Made by a program: the position numbers and the translations under genes. This document shows positions 32,458-46,165 of a stretch of DNA of 64,000 bases, piece by piece (positions within the stretch are counted from its first letter, which is position 1; each line of letters starts with the position of its first letter). The notes beneath the pieces were generated by a model. That model did no database searches. It saw only the letters and a program-made list of their open reading frames with translations, and had not been told where the DNA came from. This DNA is from Pardosa pseudoannulata (taxonomy: Eukaryota; Arthropoda; Arachnida; Araneae; Lycosidae): contig CM063504.1 in NCBI GenBank assembly GCA_032207245.1, forward strand, positions 77,372,637 through 77,436,636, written 5' to 3'.

Positions 32458-35400
32458 CCCTACTTTATAGGATTAAAATTATACCTCTTACAAACTTACT
32501 ATATCAAATAAAAATTGTATTAACATTAAAGCTATCCTGATCCTAATCTCGTAAGAAATTCTGTCTTTAAAATCATGCAATTTTTGTTTTAATATATTTG
32601 ATCTTTTGCAACACTTAATATTAAAATAAATTTAATATTTTACCTTTATTTTAAAAAAATGCTGTTTTCTTAAACATTTAATAACATATTCTACTCGTTA
32701 AGAAAAAAGCCGTATTTGGATCAGCGAATATAACTGCCATTTAGTTACGGTGTTTTGAAATTGTTAAAGCCGTACAGTGGGTGTGTCTTACAATAACAAT
32801 CGAATACTGAGTTGAAGAAAGAATTTGCATTTAAAGATTTAAGAAATTATTTATATATTAGTTATATTATTAGTAATAGATTTTCCTGTTTAATTTTACA
32901 GCTTTAGAGTGCAATTTAAGAAACTGACTATTTGAACAGAATATTTTTTATAATTGCCGTGATATGATGCAAATCTAATGTTTTTTTCTTAGATCAATTA
33001 ATAAGTTTTCAGTTTGTGCCAATATTGTATTTCTGTAATAAGGGTTACAGTCTTAAAGAAAATTATTTCTTCACTATTTCATCGAAACAATTATGGAGAC
33101 AATATATAAAACTTACAGTCTCTAATAAGAAAGACGAATATACAATTCAGCATTGAAAGGGCAATTATTATTCTATGGTTTGCATACATACCTTTCTGTA
33201 TATATTATCATCTCTTTTAACCCTTTAAAGTTCACTATTAAAAATTCTTTGAGATTTGACGGAATTAGGTTACTAGTGTAATCTATGAACCTTATATAAC
33301 TGAAATATGTGAACAATATTTCCATTTCTGTCGGTAGTGGTTTTTTTTTTGGCGGGATGGGGTGAGTTTAACTGTGCAACTATCTATACACTTGTGCAGC
33401 GGGAAAATAATACATTCTTAAAATATTAATTATAGTGAAAGAACATTGAATAATTATCATTAAAAGGATGATATAGATAAATAGTTAAAGAATTTATAAG
33501 TAAGGATTTGTGTAGATATGTTTATTTGGGGACATCAAGGAAAAAAATTCAAATTTCTGGGGTTTTTTTCCACACAGCAAGTTTAAAGGCGGATATTTCA
33601 AAGAGAAAAATAAATTGTGTAGTTCTACCATTTATAAATAGTATAAAGTGTCACATACATACAAAAAAAATCATTAATATATTTTCAAAGAAAAAAAATA
33701 TTTTAACATATGGTTTCACAGCAAAACCACTGTGCTATAAAGGGTTAATGTAGCCATAGATATATTTACAGTTAAGGTTTGATATTCAAATAAATGTAAT
33801 GTTTTACATTGATAATTTATTATTACTCAGAGTAACATTTTAGTATTAAAGATTTTTTTGTATAATAACTGCTTTGTCAAATGAGAATTGAGAATAATTT
33901 TTACGTGTCAGAATAAAATTAAATAATACAATATGTTTTATTTGTTAAACACAAAATAACAACTTCTTCATTAAGCATCTAAAATAATGGATGTGATTAT
34001 TTGAAGCTACTAACAAACTGTTATAGCGATAAATATATTAAGTATATATTCTAAGAAATATTTACTGATCATGATGTTTTCTGTTAATAAAAATTACTTC
34101 TTTCCATTCCATGGTCTTTGTTATTTGGAACATCGTTATTTGGATTAGTTCCTGTCTCACAAACTTTGTAACTTATAAATAATTATTGTCACAGTGACAA
34201 ATGATATTTTTATAACAAAGGTTTTTACCATTTAAAAATAGTATAAAGATTATAAAAAAAACTATACTTTTATAACACGTTGAAACAATGAATTTTATTT
34301 TAGTACCAAACAAAAAATATAATTAGATTGAATAATAATTCAAAACGCTTAACTTCATACAATTTAGCTACAAAAAATTGTAGCAAAGTAGTTTTTTTTT
34401 TAAATATTCTTTCAGGGTATGTTTCTTTGTTTTGAAAATAAATGAAGTGATGGGATTTTTTGTAAAAAAAAACTAATTAAAAATTTAATTAGTATCAACA
34501 ATACGTTTTCCCAATTTCTTATTTAAAAAAAAAACGAAATTTGTTTTCATGAATTTGATAAAGTTTACAGAAACAAAAAAAAATTATTCCATTAACTAGT
34601 TTTAAAAGTTTTTATTTTTTATTTTTGTCATTATAAACTACATATAAACATTAATTATAAAAAGAAGGTTGTTGTACCCTATTGTTTTTGAATTTTTTTT
34701 TTGAGAAATTACTTTTTTTTAAGTAAATTTAGTTTTATAAGTATTGTCCATGGGTACTTTTTAATTATGCAGCTATTTCAATTTGTATAAACTTTGAATT
34801 CCTATATGTACAAAGTTTGCAAATTATGTATTATCTAAAGTAAATTTAAGACTCAAATACTATTCATGTTTACTCCAAATTCCTCTGGTTAGTTTCAAAT
34901 TATAAACGTTATAAATACATACCGTATATTATTTCTCAATTTATTTTTTCAAACTAAATCTAAATTCTTAATTATTCTACATATACGTTTAAAAATGTCT
35001 AACTTTCACTTGTTTCAAAATATATTTCCATAAGGATGAAAATGTGTATTTGATATACGTGTGTATAGAGTTCAGTTTCGAATATCACATTTTAAAAGTT
35101 CTATTTAAATAATTTATTGTTTTATTTGATAAAATTAATCGAAAAATTAAATACTTCAATGAAATGTCTCATTAAGTTTGAAATATCTTTTTACGTATTT
35201 TTATTTTAATTCTAGATTTGTAACTATATTCCATTATTTCTTTTTTTTATCTCCACAATTCCCTCCCCCCAAAAAAAAAACAATAAACATTACTCAATAT
35301 ATCCCCCCATTCCCTCAAAACCTTAAATTCTGACTCAACGTAGTTTTGTGAGAATTACAGATAGTTGTGCAAGCAAAAATGTGAGTAACACTACATATTA

Positions 35401-35940
35401 GTATTACTGCAGGAAGAAATACTGTGCCCCACGAGACATAAGTTACTGGTTCAAACAATGAGTAGTTTGGTCTCATAGCTTAAACTTGTGTGCAACAGAT
35501 TTTTTTTGTCTACAGATGAGTTCAAAGTTTGCTTCCATCAATACAAAATGTATTGTCATTCACTTGTGGTTATCCATTGACACTCCCTTGCCTTTACAAC
35601 TTCCAGTTGTGACTAGAAAAAAGATCAAATCATATATCTGGTTGTCCCATAAAACAGGCATTTCAGAAATGATTGCAGTGAAACGTGTGTACCTATGTGT
35701 ACGTATTCCATCATAGAAAATATATTTACAATTTTAATATTAAATTTGTGTCATACCAACATGCCACTAACATCCAAAACCTGAATAGAACTATTCTGCC
35801 TCATATATCGAAAAGTATTTCTGAGGGACAAAGTATGTCATTGTTACCATTTCTAAAACCACTGTAATATTTGTTGTTTTCTTTCAAGGATCTCTTCCCC
35901 AAAAAGTTTTAAAATGTATCCACATGCCTATAAAATTGGT
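32458..35940. other. AT-rich stretch, nothing recognised
   Basis: Homopolymer A and T runs are common (34380-34740, 35240-35285, the latter including CCCTCCCCCC). The open frames at 33508-33753, 35486-35716 and 35685-35867 have no recognised domain. Confidence 0.5.
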
Positions 35941-36300
35941 TTAAGAGTGAAAATACATCGGTTCCGGTTGTTGTATTAAAGCGAACCGTGGATGTTCCAG
36001 ACTGTTCTTATAACGCATGAAGCATAAAATACTGTATCTTCACTTGAATCCGGTTTGTCCACCTGATACACATGAAATTTTTCAGCCTGTACAAGTACCA
36101 CAAGATTCATGCATAATGAACAGTCTTTCACCTTAACGCTGCTCGTTAACAGCGAAATGCACATACTTCTGCATTTATTCGAAATAGCATTGCACATTCG
36201 GGCTTGGTGTGACCAATTGGAATTAGTCTCAGCCCACCCACCACAGTGTTTCAACCGGAGAAGTACCTGTGTCTTGTGACAATTTCGCACAATCTTCGAG
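35941..36300 (-). other. GC-elevated patch with a 104-residue minus-strand frame
   Basis: The open frame at 35976-36290 (-) has balanced composition, ten cysteines and no low-complexity sequence, unlike most frames here. The patch is visibly GC-richer than its flanks. I recognise no domain. The plus strand is also open over about 50 codons in part of it, so the openness may reflect composition alone. It could be an exon, a decayed transposon fragment or chance. Not called as a gene. Confidence 0.25.
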
Positions 36301-38845
36301 TAAGCCTTCAGAACTCAACTACGCAGTAAATATCCACACCAAATAACCACATATGATAAATATGAAGAATTAAAGGATTTGGTCACAGACTTAAATATTC
36401 CGAATGCCAAAACATATTTTATAACATTTTTTATAAAAAAACATGATTATAGTAATAAAATAAAGGGAATTTTTTTAAACATTTAGTACCGTCTATGGAA
36501 TTGACTAATTAATTTCATAACTAAATTTTCTATTTTTAGAGAACGTTTATACAAAATTAGATGATTAACAAGTGAACTCAAGGGACTTATTACATTCGGC
36601 TAAATCATTATTCTAATACTGAAGCTACTCTAAATTAATTGATGTGAATGAAAATGAAGCATCTCGACTTTATCAAACTATATTAAACTATTTAGTAAAA
36701 TATTAACCTTTTCGTGGTCCATTTATTTCTTTCACAATGTTTTCAAACTTTCAAAACAGAAGTGCCAATTACATTCAATTAATCAAACAATAGATGATAT
36801 CGTAAAATTCAAGCGGAAATCAATCTTCCCATTGCTATTGAGGAAAGACCAATACATTATAATGGGTTTTGTGTTAAATTGTAAGACTATGTAGGTGGGA
36901 AGTAATAATCCCTCGGCTTTCGAAAGGGTTAAACAAATGTTTAGTAGTATAGAGTTACAGTACGGCTACGGAAATAACAAATTCTTGCCATTGTTAATGA
37001 ACTGGGCTCATTGGGAATCTGTAAATTATCTGTCCTTATGTATAAATAAGCAGGTATATAAGGAAGCAACAATTTGCGTGGTAGGATGTAGGAATCTTTG
37101 TCTTCATATGAAATAGTATTTATGTTCATAGAACCAGAACCTTTAGTGTCTATCAGGCATTTCTGCCGTTACATTCTGATACTTTTTCCTAAAGAAAAAT
37201 TGATCATTTATTAGTCATGTTCTAGGAAATAATTACTTACCAAGTTAATATTGAGTTTCTGAGATGGACGCATTTGAATTTCTCTCATTTGGAGCATATT
37301 AAAATACGCACTTTAAATCCTTTATTCTTATATAATTGATATTCAGGTAATAAAAAAACAAAATTTTAAAAGAATAATCCTATGTTTAAAAGTTTACTGG
37401 GTTAAAAATGCATATAAGAAGTATCATTTAAATAGTGTATAATTGGTAACTCTGTTATAAATATAAAAAGAATATATGAGGAAAATAAATACTTACTAAG
37501 TGTATATTTTTAGTTTGTATCTTTTTTCTCAACCTCTATTAGACTAGTTAACATCCTGCATATATTTTTTGAAACATGATTTATACTTCCTTATTATCAG
37601 TAAGAACCAAATGACCTACAGTTCAATGTTTTAAAAAATAAAAACTTGAAACATAATTTTTTTCTGACCGTAAATTCTCTAGTTAATTTCAATACATAAG
37701 AAAAAAATTATAAAAATTAAATAAAAACACATTCTATAAAAGTTTTTCTGCATCTTCCGTGCAGGAATAATTATTTCAAAGATCAAGCTAAAGCAATTCT
37801 TTAAAAATGTTCTAAATGTATTTCATATTAATAAGTAACTTTCATTTTTACATTGTAAGTTTTGCTATTTATATACCAAAAGCTGGAAATAAAACTTCTA
37901 TTAAGTTAATCTTATTTATTAATTCATATACACTTGTACACTTTTCTGACTTAGCAGTATGCTACTATTTGCAACTTGACAAAATTCTTCTTGATTTCAA
38001 AATTAGATCTGTTTTTATAACAACCCTTGTAATTAGAAACATTCATTATTTTGAGTAATTTTTCAGTCACATAGAATACTTTTAATTCTCAAATATGATA
38101 CACTTACTTAAAAAGTTTTTACAAAAGAAACCACGGCAAAAAAAATTCTCCCAAAGTAAATGAAATATTTAAATTGGAGAATTTTGACTTATTACGAAAA
38201 AGGTTGAAGAAAAGCCATTATATATTTTACGTAAAATTCTGTGATTTGTATGGTCTTTTATAAACTAATTCTATTGAAAAATTACTAATTACAGATGGTT
38301 ATGCATTGAAATTTAAATGATGAAAGGAAATTTAGGTGCAAGCAGGATTGAAGGTATGCATTACATACGGATTTAGCATTGATATATAATTCAAACCCAC
38401 AAAATTAAAATACATGCAAAGTTTTTTATGAAACTCTATGGTAAGCTCTGTTTTAGCATGACTTATTAAGTTTTACAATATCTTAAACTCAGATATTAAA
38501 AAAAATCAAATAAACTAATAGTTAAATCCTTATCTTTTCATCATTTAACTAAATGAGAAAATTAGAAACTCTAAATACATTAGAAGTTTAAATGAAAGTT
38601 CTTTTACTTAATTAATAAGGAATTCGCTTTCTTAATTAAAATATTCGTATTACTAATCAAATTAATTCTCTCACTTAATTTCATTTTCTATTTTTGCACA
38701 AAAATTACGGCTCATTCAACATGTTTGTTAAAATACAACTTTTTGATTAAACTTTTAAATATTTGTAATATAATCCTCAGTTGAATATAATAAGAATTAT
38801 TTACATACTAAAAATAATTTTTTCAATATAATCTTTTTAGATTAA
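36301..38845. other. AT-rich stretch, small hairpin, nothing else
   Basis: A perfect 10-bp inverted repeat, AAAATTCTCC (38142-38151) and GGAGAATTTT (38176-38185), is the only structure seen. The 73-residue frame at 36895-37116 has no recognised domain. Confidence 0.45.
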
Positions 38846-38854
38846 TTATAATAT

Positions 38855-38946
<92 letters not shown>
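38846..38946. repeat. (TA)n tract, about 100 bp
   Basis: TA repeats with a few TAATATA breaks at the left end, then uninterrupted to 38946. Confidence 0.96.
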
Positions 38947-38952
<6 letters not shown>

Positions 38953-40228
38953 GGTAGTTTTGAAGAACTTTGTCTTTTACATTTGGGATAGCTGCTATCT
39001 CAACAAGTTTTTCGCTAAATGGCGGGACAGGTAAAAATGGTGTTTCGAACAAGTAAAATTTTAAATCGGCAATAGGATTATTTTGACCTTATTCTTGTGT
39101 TTTAATAATAGACTGACTTTCTATAAATTATTTCTCATTTCAACAAAGTCTACTTTTTGTTGCCAATTTATGTTCTTTTCTCCTATTAATTTTCAATGTA
39201 AATGTTTTTCAAGATGTTTGTAAAGGTCATTGGTACAATAGCACAAATTCTAATATCTGTACAGAGAAGTGATTGTTTTTTATCACTTCCGAGGCTGGAC
39301 CCATGCTTGGAGACCTCCTCTCTAAGTTCAATTATGTAAAAGCATCTTGTTCCTAATATTATCTTGTAACCCATTTAACATCACCTAACTAGGGCTTCGT
39401 TTTAGTTTTGGTTTAATTTTTAATCTTCTTTCGGTAGTTTTTAACCTTTTTATTCTTACTTTAACATTAACGGCAAGCATAATACTACCTTTTTCTAGGG
39501 TTTCGTTTTAGTTATTTAAACTATGGACTTTTTTAAATGATAACTCACGACTATATTCTCTCATTATTTAAATATTTTTTTTCTTTTTTTTTGTTCTACT
39601 GTTGCGTAGTGAACTGTTTCGTGGTAAACATTTGAAAGCCCAATCCTTAGGGAAGGCTGTTTGCCACCAAGAGTTTAAAAAAAATGCAAACAAAGAGTAG
39701 TGTTTGTGTGCATCTATCTATCTGACTGTAAACGAGAGTGAATAGAAATACTGAGAGATACAAAATTTGATACAGAGAATATTTCATGATCACAGTTTTT
39801 AAAATTTGAATTTCATTATAAAATTTTTTATGCTTATTTTAATATTGTTTTTTCATACCTTATGGCTATTTAAATCCGTATATCTGCACCAATTGGTAAC
39901 AAATTTGATGCAATTTGTGTCACGTGAAAAATATTATAAAATTTACTTGAATTGTTAATTCTGGAAATTCGTTTTTGAATTATCGAAAATAAATCTACAG
40001 AAACACAATAACACACAGACAAAATCGTATGTGGCACATACTATTTTGTCTTAATACTGCTATGAGTGAGTTGCCATTGGTTATCATTATATATAATTAC
40101 TCATATCTATTATCAATAAATATTACTTAATAAAATTAATTAATATTTTTCTTAATTGAAATTCCATAAAAACTAAAGGTTTCTAAGACATGTTTACTTA
40201 GAGACTAGACTGCAATTCGATGAGTATC
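38947..40228. other. AT-rich stretch, nothing recognised
   Basis: No supported feature. The phrase AGGGCTTCGTTTTAGTT near 39391 recurs in changed form near 39498, a weak local repetition. Confidence 0.45.
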
Positions 40229-40408
40229 AAGTTTGTTTTGGACTGCTACGGTTTACCTTTTTTGCAACTCGAGGGATAATCAGAACGGCACCAGTACTTA
40301 AAGCAGATTCCGAACAGCTACCAACATCCCTAGCCACAGCGGGATTAGAACCCGAGAACTCATGTTCCTGAAGAACAGCACTCTAGCAATTCTGCCATCG
40401 ATCAGCTC
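40229..40408 (-). mobile_element. SINE, 17.8-kb family, nearly full length, minus strand
   Basis: Reverse-complemented, it follows the 17.8-kb copy in order: a tRNA-like head with box B GGTTCTAATCC (40342-40352, one mismatch), GTAGCTGTTCGGAATC, GCTTTAAGTACTGGTGCC, and an end ACCGTAGCAGTCCAAAAC with a C/A-rich tail. It is diverged throughout. A (CA)n(TA)n tract begins about 25 bp beyond its tRNA end. Confidence 0.82.
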
Positions 40409-40432
40409 ACTAAAGTTTATGTTATGTTCGTA

Positions 40433-40575
40433 CATACACACACACACACACAAAACATATATATATATATATATATATATTTATAATATATATATATATA
40501 TATATATTTAAATATATATATATATATATATTTATATAATATATATATATATAAATATACTATATATATATATAT
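40433..40575. repeat. (CA)n(TA)n tract with TTTATA breaks
   Basis: A short CA run (40435-40451) is followed by TA repeats broken by ATTTATAATA and ATTTAAATA. It lies between two oppositely oriented SINE pieces. Confidence 0.95.
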
Positions 40576-40637
40576 CGAAATCGGCTTAAATCTGATGGTC
40601 TCATTAGGTGTAAAAAAGTATAGCTCACCAAAGCAAA
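40576..40637 (+). mobile_element. 3' fragment of the 17.8-kb SINE family
   Basis: CGAAATCGGCTTAAATC, GGTCTCATTAGGTGTAAAA and CTCACCAAAGCAAAC match the body and C/A tail of the 17.8-kb SINE in order. The tRNA head is absent; the sequence starts exactly where the TA tract ends. Confidence 0.72.
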
Positions 40638-40792
40638 CTTATTACAATTAATATAGAAATATGTCTTAAAATTTTAAAATGTCTTGAAATTTAGAGTAAA
40701 TCAGTATGTATTTAAAACGTATGTTGAAATAATTTATTAATATACAATCACATTAATAAAACAATGTTTTATTATTTAAAAGATAACGTTTT

Positions 40793-41990
40793 AGATCTTA
40801 AGTCTTATTCTATTTTTTGAATCACAATGTTTAAAGCATTTTACTGTCAAATGTTTGGTGTGTAAAAATAAATACATAAAATGGCAAGGTTATTAAAGAA
40901 GTAGAAAATAATGCAGTATCAAGATATTATATATTTACCTCAATTTTAACTATATATTTTATTTAAGTTCTTGTACTACATGTATGTATTTGATTATATA
41001 TATTTGTTTTTCTATATCTGGTATCTGTTTTACATCTTAAGTCTTATTCTATATTTTGAATCCCAATGTTTAAAGCATTTTACTGTCAAATGTTTGGTGT
41101 GTAAAATGAAATACATAAAATTTCAAGGTTATTAAAGAAGTAGAAAATAATGCAGTATCAAGATATTATATATTTACCTCAATTTTAACAATCTATTTTT
41201 TAGGTTATTGTACTACCATGATTGTATTTAATTTTATATATTTGTTTTCCTATATCTGGTATCTGTTTTACATCTTAGGCCTTATTCTATATTTTGAACC
41301 CCAATGTTTAAAGCTTTTTACTCTCAAATGTTTGGTATATAAAAATAAATACATAAAATAGCAAGGATATTAAAAAAGTAGAAAATAATGCAGTATCAAG
41401 ATATTATATATTTACCTCAATTTTAACAATCTATTTTTTTAGGTTATTGTACTACCATGATTGTATTTAATTTTATATATTTGTTTTCCTATATCTGGTA
41501 TCTGTTTTACATCTTAGGCCTTATTCTATATTTTGAATCCCAATGTTTAAAGTGTTTTCCTCTCAAATGTTTGGTGTATAAAAAAAAATACATAAAATGG
41601 CAAGGTTATTAAAGAAGTAGAAAATAATGCAGTATCAAGATATTATATATTTACCTCAATTTTAACAATCTATTTTTTAGGTTATTGTACTACCATGTAT
41701 GTATTTAATTTTATATATTTGTTTTCCTATATCTGGTATCTGTTTTACATCTTAGGCCTTATTCTATATTTTGAATCCCAGTGTTTAAATCATTTTACTC
41801 TCAAATGTTTGGTGTATAAAAATAAATACATAAAATGGCAACGATATTAAAGAAGTAGAAAATAATCCATTATCAAGATATTATATATTTACCTTAATTT
41901 TAACAATCTATTTTTTAAGTTATTGTACTACAATGAATGTATTTGATTTTATATATTTGTTTTCCTATATCTGGTATCTGTTGAAATAAG
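40793..41990 (+). repeat. Tandem array, five copies of a 238/239-bp unit
   Basis: The anchor CTTATTC recurs at 40804, 41043, 41281, 41520 and 41758 (spacings 239, 238, 239, 238). Each unit contains AATGTTTAAAGC, CTCAAATGTTTGGTGTGT-type, GTAGAAAATAATGCAGTATC, ATATTTACCTCAATTTTAAC and CCTATATCTGGTATCTG sequence. The middle copies are almost identical; the first and last differ most, as expected if exchange homogenises the interior. The array ends at TATCTGGTATCTGTTG (about 41984). No copy has a conserved open frame. Confidence 0.97.
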
Positions 41991-43111
41991 TATTATTTTG
42001 GGTATTTAATAAAAGTGCAGTTTTGATGTAATTTAATTTATAATTAACCACGAACTAATAATTTTCTTTTTGTTATAAGTTAATTTCAATGAAACCTTTG
42101 TTTAGTATTGTTTTAATCTCAGGTTTTAAAGACACCAAATTGCTTTAGTATATTATAATGATTAGTTTAAATATGAATGGTTTCGGTAAAATTTAAACAT
42201 TTATGTTTATTTACATTTAAATCTGTATTACGCTGACTCTTTTTTTTGTTAGTGATTAAGACAATACATTTAACTCATTATATGAAATAAATACAAATAC
42301 ATTCGTTGGTTCCATTAGGATTTATAAATTTTAATTAAAATCTCTAAACTAATTGTAATTAAAGAATATTTTTCATTTTATTGCTAAATATACATCATTT
42401 TAATGAATCTTTCAATATAAAATCGTGAAGTTTAAATGTATTTCAATAACCATCAGTAATTTTCTTTTTGAATGTAGAATTAATTATTTGCGGAATAGGT
42501 AAAGGTGGAAATTTTTACTTTAGATATGATTATATTTTTATTGCAATGAGGACTTGTACGATGTATATAACAAAAAAAAATGTAAGGATTAAAATTTTAT
42601 AAATAGTTCCTGTACTTAGGATAAATATACTCTACTCATGTCATTTAATTGATTATAATAGTTTGAATTGGGGCAATTAAAAATTGAGCTTTGTGGTTTT
42701 TACTAAGAGAATTGACTAACCCTTCCTATATGTTTATTTAAATTAAATTATATATGAAAATATTTATATAGCATTTATCATTGCATTTCCAATCTGTTTG
42801 TTAATGTATTTGTAGAGTTTCAATCAAAAAAGTTGCAACTGCTAGAGATTGTATGTGATTGATTTTTAAGTATGAATGATGTATTTTCTTTTAAATATAA
42901 ATACTTACTATATCATATTAATGAAAATTTTATAAATTTAATTCAGATTGAATGGTATCATTTTTCTAAAATCAAAAAATGGCAGCCATGTTTTCTAATG
43001 GACTCTCATGTTTAATTTTTATCTGTACATCCAGCATTCTGCATAAAGTCCAGAAAGTTATTCAGTATTTGTTACTTAGACTATACATACTTAGAAAATA
43101 ATAGATTAAAA
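41991..43111. other. AT-rich stretch, nothing recognised
   Basis: No open frame, repeat or element end found. Confidence 0.5.
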
Positions 43112-43231
43112 AAATTTCATAAAAAAAAAATAAAAAAAAAAAAAATTAAAAAAATACTATACTAAAAACTAAAAAAAAAAAAAAAAAAAAAAACAAAAAA
43201 AAAAACAAAAAAATAAATAAAAAAAAAACAC
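43112..43231. repeat. A-rich low-complexity tract
   Basis: About 120 bp of long A runs broken by single T or C and one ACTATACTAAAAACT patch. It could be the tail of a lost retroposon on the + strand or simple slippage; no retroposon body was recognised to its left. Confidence 0.85.
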
Positions 43232-43446
43232 ATCATTTTTATTAAAACTCAATCTCCACATCATTTATTTGTAATAGCAAATGTCTCACACATTAATTTG
43301 TTTCTTATTTTAATGCAGATTCTATACCAGCTTTAAAAAATATTTATAAAATAAAGAGATATAGAAATTTTTCTCTTGAAATAGTTATATTATATGTATA
43401 TTAATGTGATTTCATGTATTATATACAATAACGAAGAAATATTTCA

Positions 43447-43533
43447 ATATATATTATATAATATATATATATATATTATATATATATATATATAATATTA
43501 TATATTCTATTTATTCTATATTTATATATAATA

Positions 43534-43578
<45 letters not shown>

Positions 43579-43613
43579 AATATATGTTTATAAATTATAT
43601 TATATATATTTAT

Positions 43614-43660
<47 letters not shown>

Positions 43661-43666
43661 ATATAT

Positions 43667-43708
<42 letters not shown>

Positions 43709-43729
43709 ATATATAATATATATGTATAC

Positions 43730-43778
<49 letters not shown>

Positions 43779-43824
43779 CATATATATATATATATACATA
43801 TTATATACAATATATATATATATA

Positions 43825-43917
<93 letters not shown>

Positions 43918-43934
43918 TTTGTATGTGTATATAT
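43447..43934. repeat. Imperfect (TA)n followed by (TG)n
   Basis: TA-rich tract with many ATTATA/TAATATA breaks (43447-43857), then about 30 TG units (43858-43917) and a short TATGTGTATATA end. Confidence 0.96.
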
Positions 43935-45332
43935 TATAATTGATATAAGAGATTAAGAAAATTATTAACTTTAAACACATTTTCCTGTTTACCAATTAAG
44001 ACTGGTTTTCAAATAGGAATTGCGGAGAAGCGTTTCCATTAATTCCATTTTTTTATAATAAAAATTTGTCATAATAATAAGACTGCCCGGTACTTATTTA
44101 TTTTAAATAATCGGATACCGAAAGCGCCACATTCTATGCAAACACCATCATAAAAAAGCATAATTTTTCGGCTAATGAAAGTGAATCCTGTGTGTGTTAC
44201 CTCTACGTGTAACACGTCTTTATTGATCTCCGTGTAAATATGTAGGTATTGAGGTAAACCCTGAGAGGATTTTAGGCTGATAAATTAAATCTTAAGTTTA
44301 CAGTATTGACATAATAAGTTTTACTACCTTCCTTTCCCTCTTGAAAATAATACCTTGTGAACAGCTATCTTTTATTTAAAATACAAACTATATCATTTTT
44401 AATAATTGCTAAAATTTGAAGATAAACTCTCAAATAATTAAAATTTTCTAATAATTTTAAGAAGTGATTTACAATTAATATTTATTTTTTACTTTGCATT
44501 CTAATGATATTTAATTAAGTTATTATAGTTTAAATCTTTTATTTTCTAATCCCATCTGTTATTTTGTAATCCAAATACGGGATTCCAGTCCCATATTACC
44601 GTTGTGGTGTTATAGTCTACGTCATCATGTACGTCAAGAAAATAAAAATTATAATTACATATACATTTGTTTACTTTAAATGGTGTGACAATTTTAAATT
44701 AACACGAAAATCTTCACGTATCGAGAAATGTAATTATTTTACTTCTGTAGATTATGTTTGATATAGGTTAAGGATGAAATTTAAATTCCAATGAGTGTGT
44801 TCCACTTTTTTGATAATGAATTATTTATCTTCGAAACTGGTTATATTGTTAGTGAATAGAATCTATAACCTAATGTCAATATAATCGTTATTACGAAACG
44901 TTAATTATCCAGATGTGTCTTGGCTAGTATCAATAATATCTTCACCGTTACATGTCATAAAAAGAACCATTCTTTGCTAAACTGTACCGTATTCATATGT
45001 ATGTTGTATTAACAGTTATATTAATTATTTACAAACTTCTAATTACAATTTTCGTTTGTGTGCAAGATCCACAAAGAATCTTAATTTCGAGGAATATTTT
45101 GTATTTCATATTTCATATTATATCTTTGAAAAAAGCAATTTCATAAATCTTACAACTACATATATGATAAACGCTATCTCAGAGCGAGTTTCTTGTTTGA
45201 CTTTTGGGCAAGGATACATGTTATTTCAAACAAGTGTTTATTTATCTCTCCCCTTTCGCCACATTGAAAATAGTAAGAAAAAGTATTCGTTAAACAGCGT
45301 CCGTTTTTATGGTATAAAAGTATGTAATATTT
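43935..45332. other. AT-rich stretch, nothing recognised
   Basis: The 103-residue frame at 45056-45367 has no recognised domain and overlaps an opposed frame and the start of the duplication at 45333. Not called. Confidence 0.45.
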
Positions 45333-46165
45333 ATCATTTACATGTAATAAGAACAATTCCTTCGTGAACGAAATATGACTTGTTCGAAATTACATTTGAA
45401 CACATTAGATATTGTATAAAGAATTGTGCATTAAGACATTCTTATTATAGTATTATCATTTCATTATAAAATCTTCTCGCAAATGAATTGTTTATAAATA
45501 TATTGTAATGGATTTCAAAAATATATTAGAAAAGGCACTTATCTTGGTCAGTTGGGATTCCACCACTTGTAGCTTATCCCAGACTAAGTTTCTTACCTAA
45601 CTATGGTCCGAGGTAGAGGTCTCTTTCGAAAAGTGTTTAACCCTATGCTACTGTAAATGTTAGGTTGAAAATGAAGTTCTTTTTTAAACTGCGGATTTAT
45701 ATTCATTTTTGCGTTTGGACTAACGAAGATTTTATCTAGTGTTTCTATCATTTATATGTAATAAGAACAATTCCTTCGTGAACGAAATATGATTTGTTCA
45801 GATATAACATTTGAACACATCAGATGTTGTATTAAGAATGATGTATTAAGCCATTGTTATTATAGTGTTATCATTTCATTATAAGATCTTCTCCCAAATG
45901 AATTGTATATACATATCTTGTAGCTTATTTCAAAAATATATTAGAAAAGGTACTTATCTTTGTCAGTTGGGATTCTACCACTTGTAGATTATCCCATACC
46001 AAGTTTCTTACCTAACGATGGGTCCAAGGTAGAGGCTTATTTGGAAAAGAGTTTAACCCTCGCCCATGAAATTGTTAGGTTGAAAATGAAGTTCATTTTT
46101 AAACTGCAAATTTATATTCATTTTTGCGTTTGGATAGACGAAGATTTTATCTAGAGTTTCTAGCA
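45333..46165. repeat. Tandem duplication, unit about 414 bp
   Basis: ATCATTTACATGTAATAAGA at 45333 recurs as ATCATTTATATGTAATAAGA at 45747. Matching continues through TTCCTTCGTGAACGAAATAT, ATATTAGAAAAGG.ACTTATC, GTCAGTTGGGATTC, AAGTTTCTTACCTAAC and GAAGATTTTATCTAG. The copies differ by scattered substitutions and small indels (estimated about 10%). A 64-residue frame in the second copy (45960-46154) is broken in the first by a 1-bp length difference and a stop, so it is not conserved. Confidence 0.95.

Noticed and set aside
40793..41990. CRISPR-like regular repeats
   Set aside because: The whole 238/239-bp unit is repeated with no unique spacers; it is a tandem satellite-type array.
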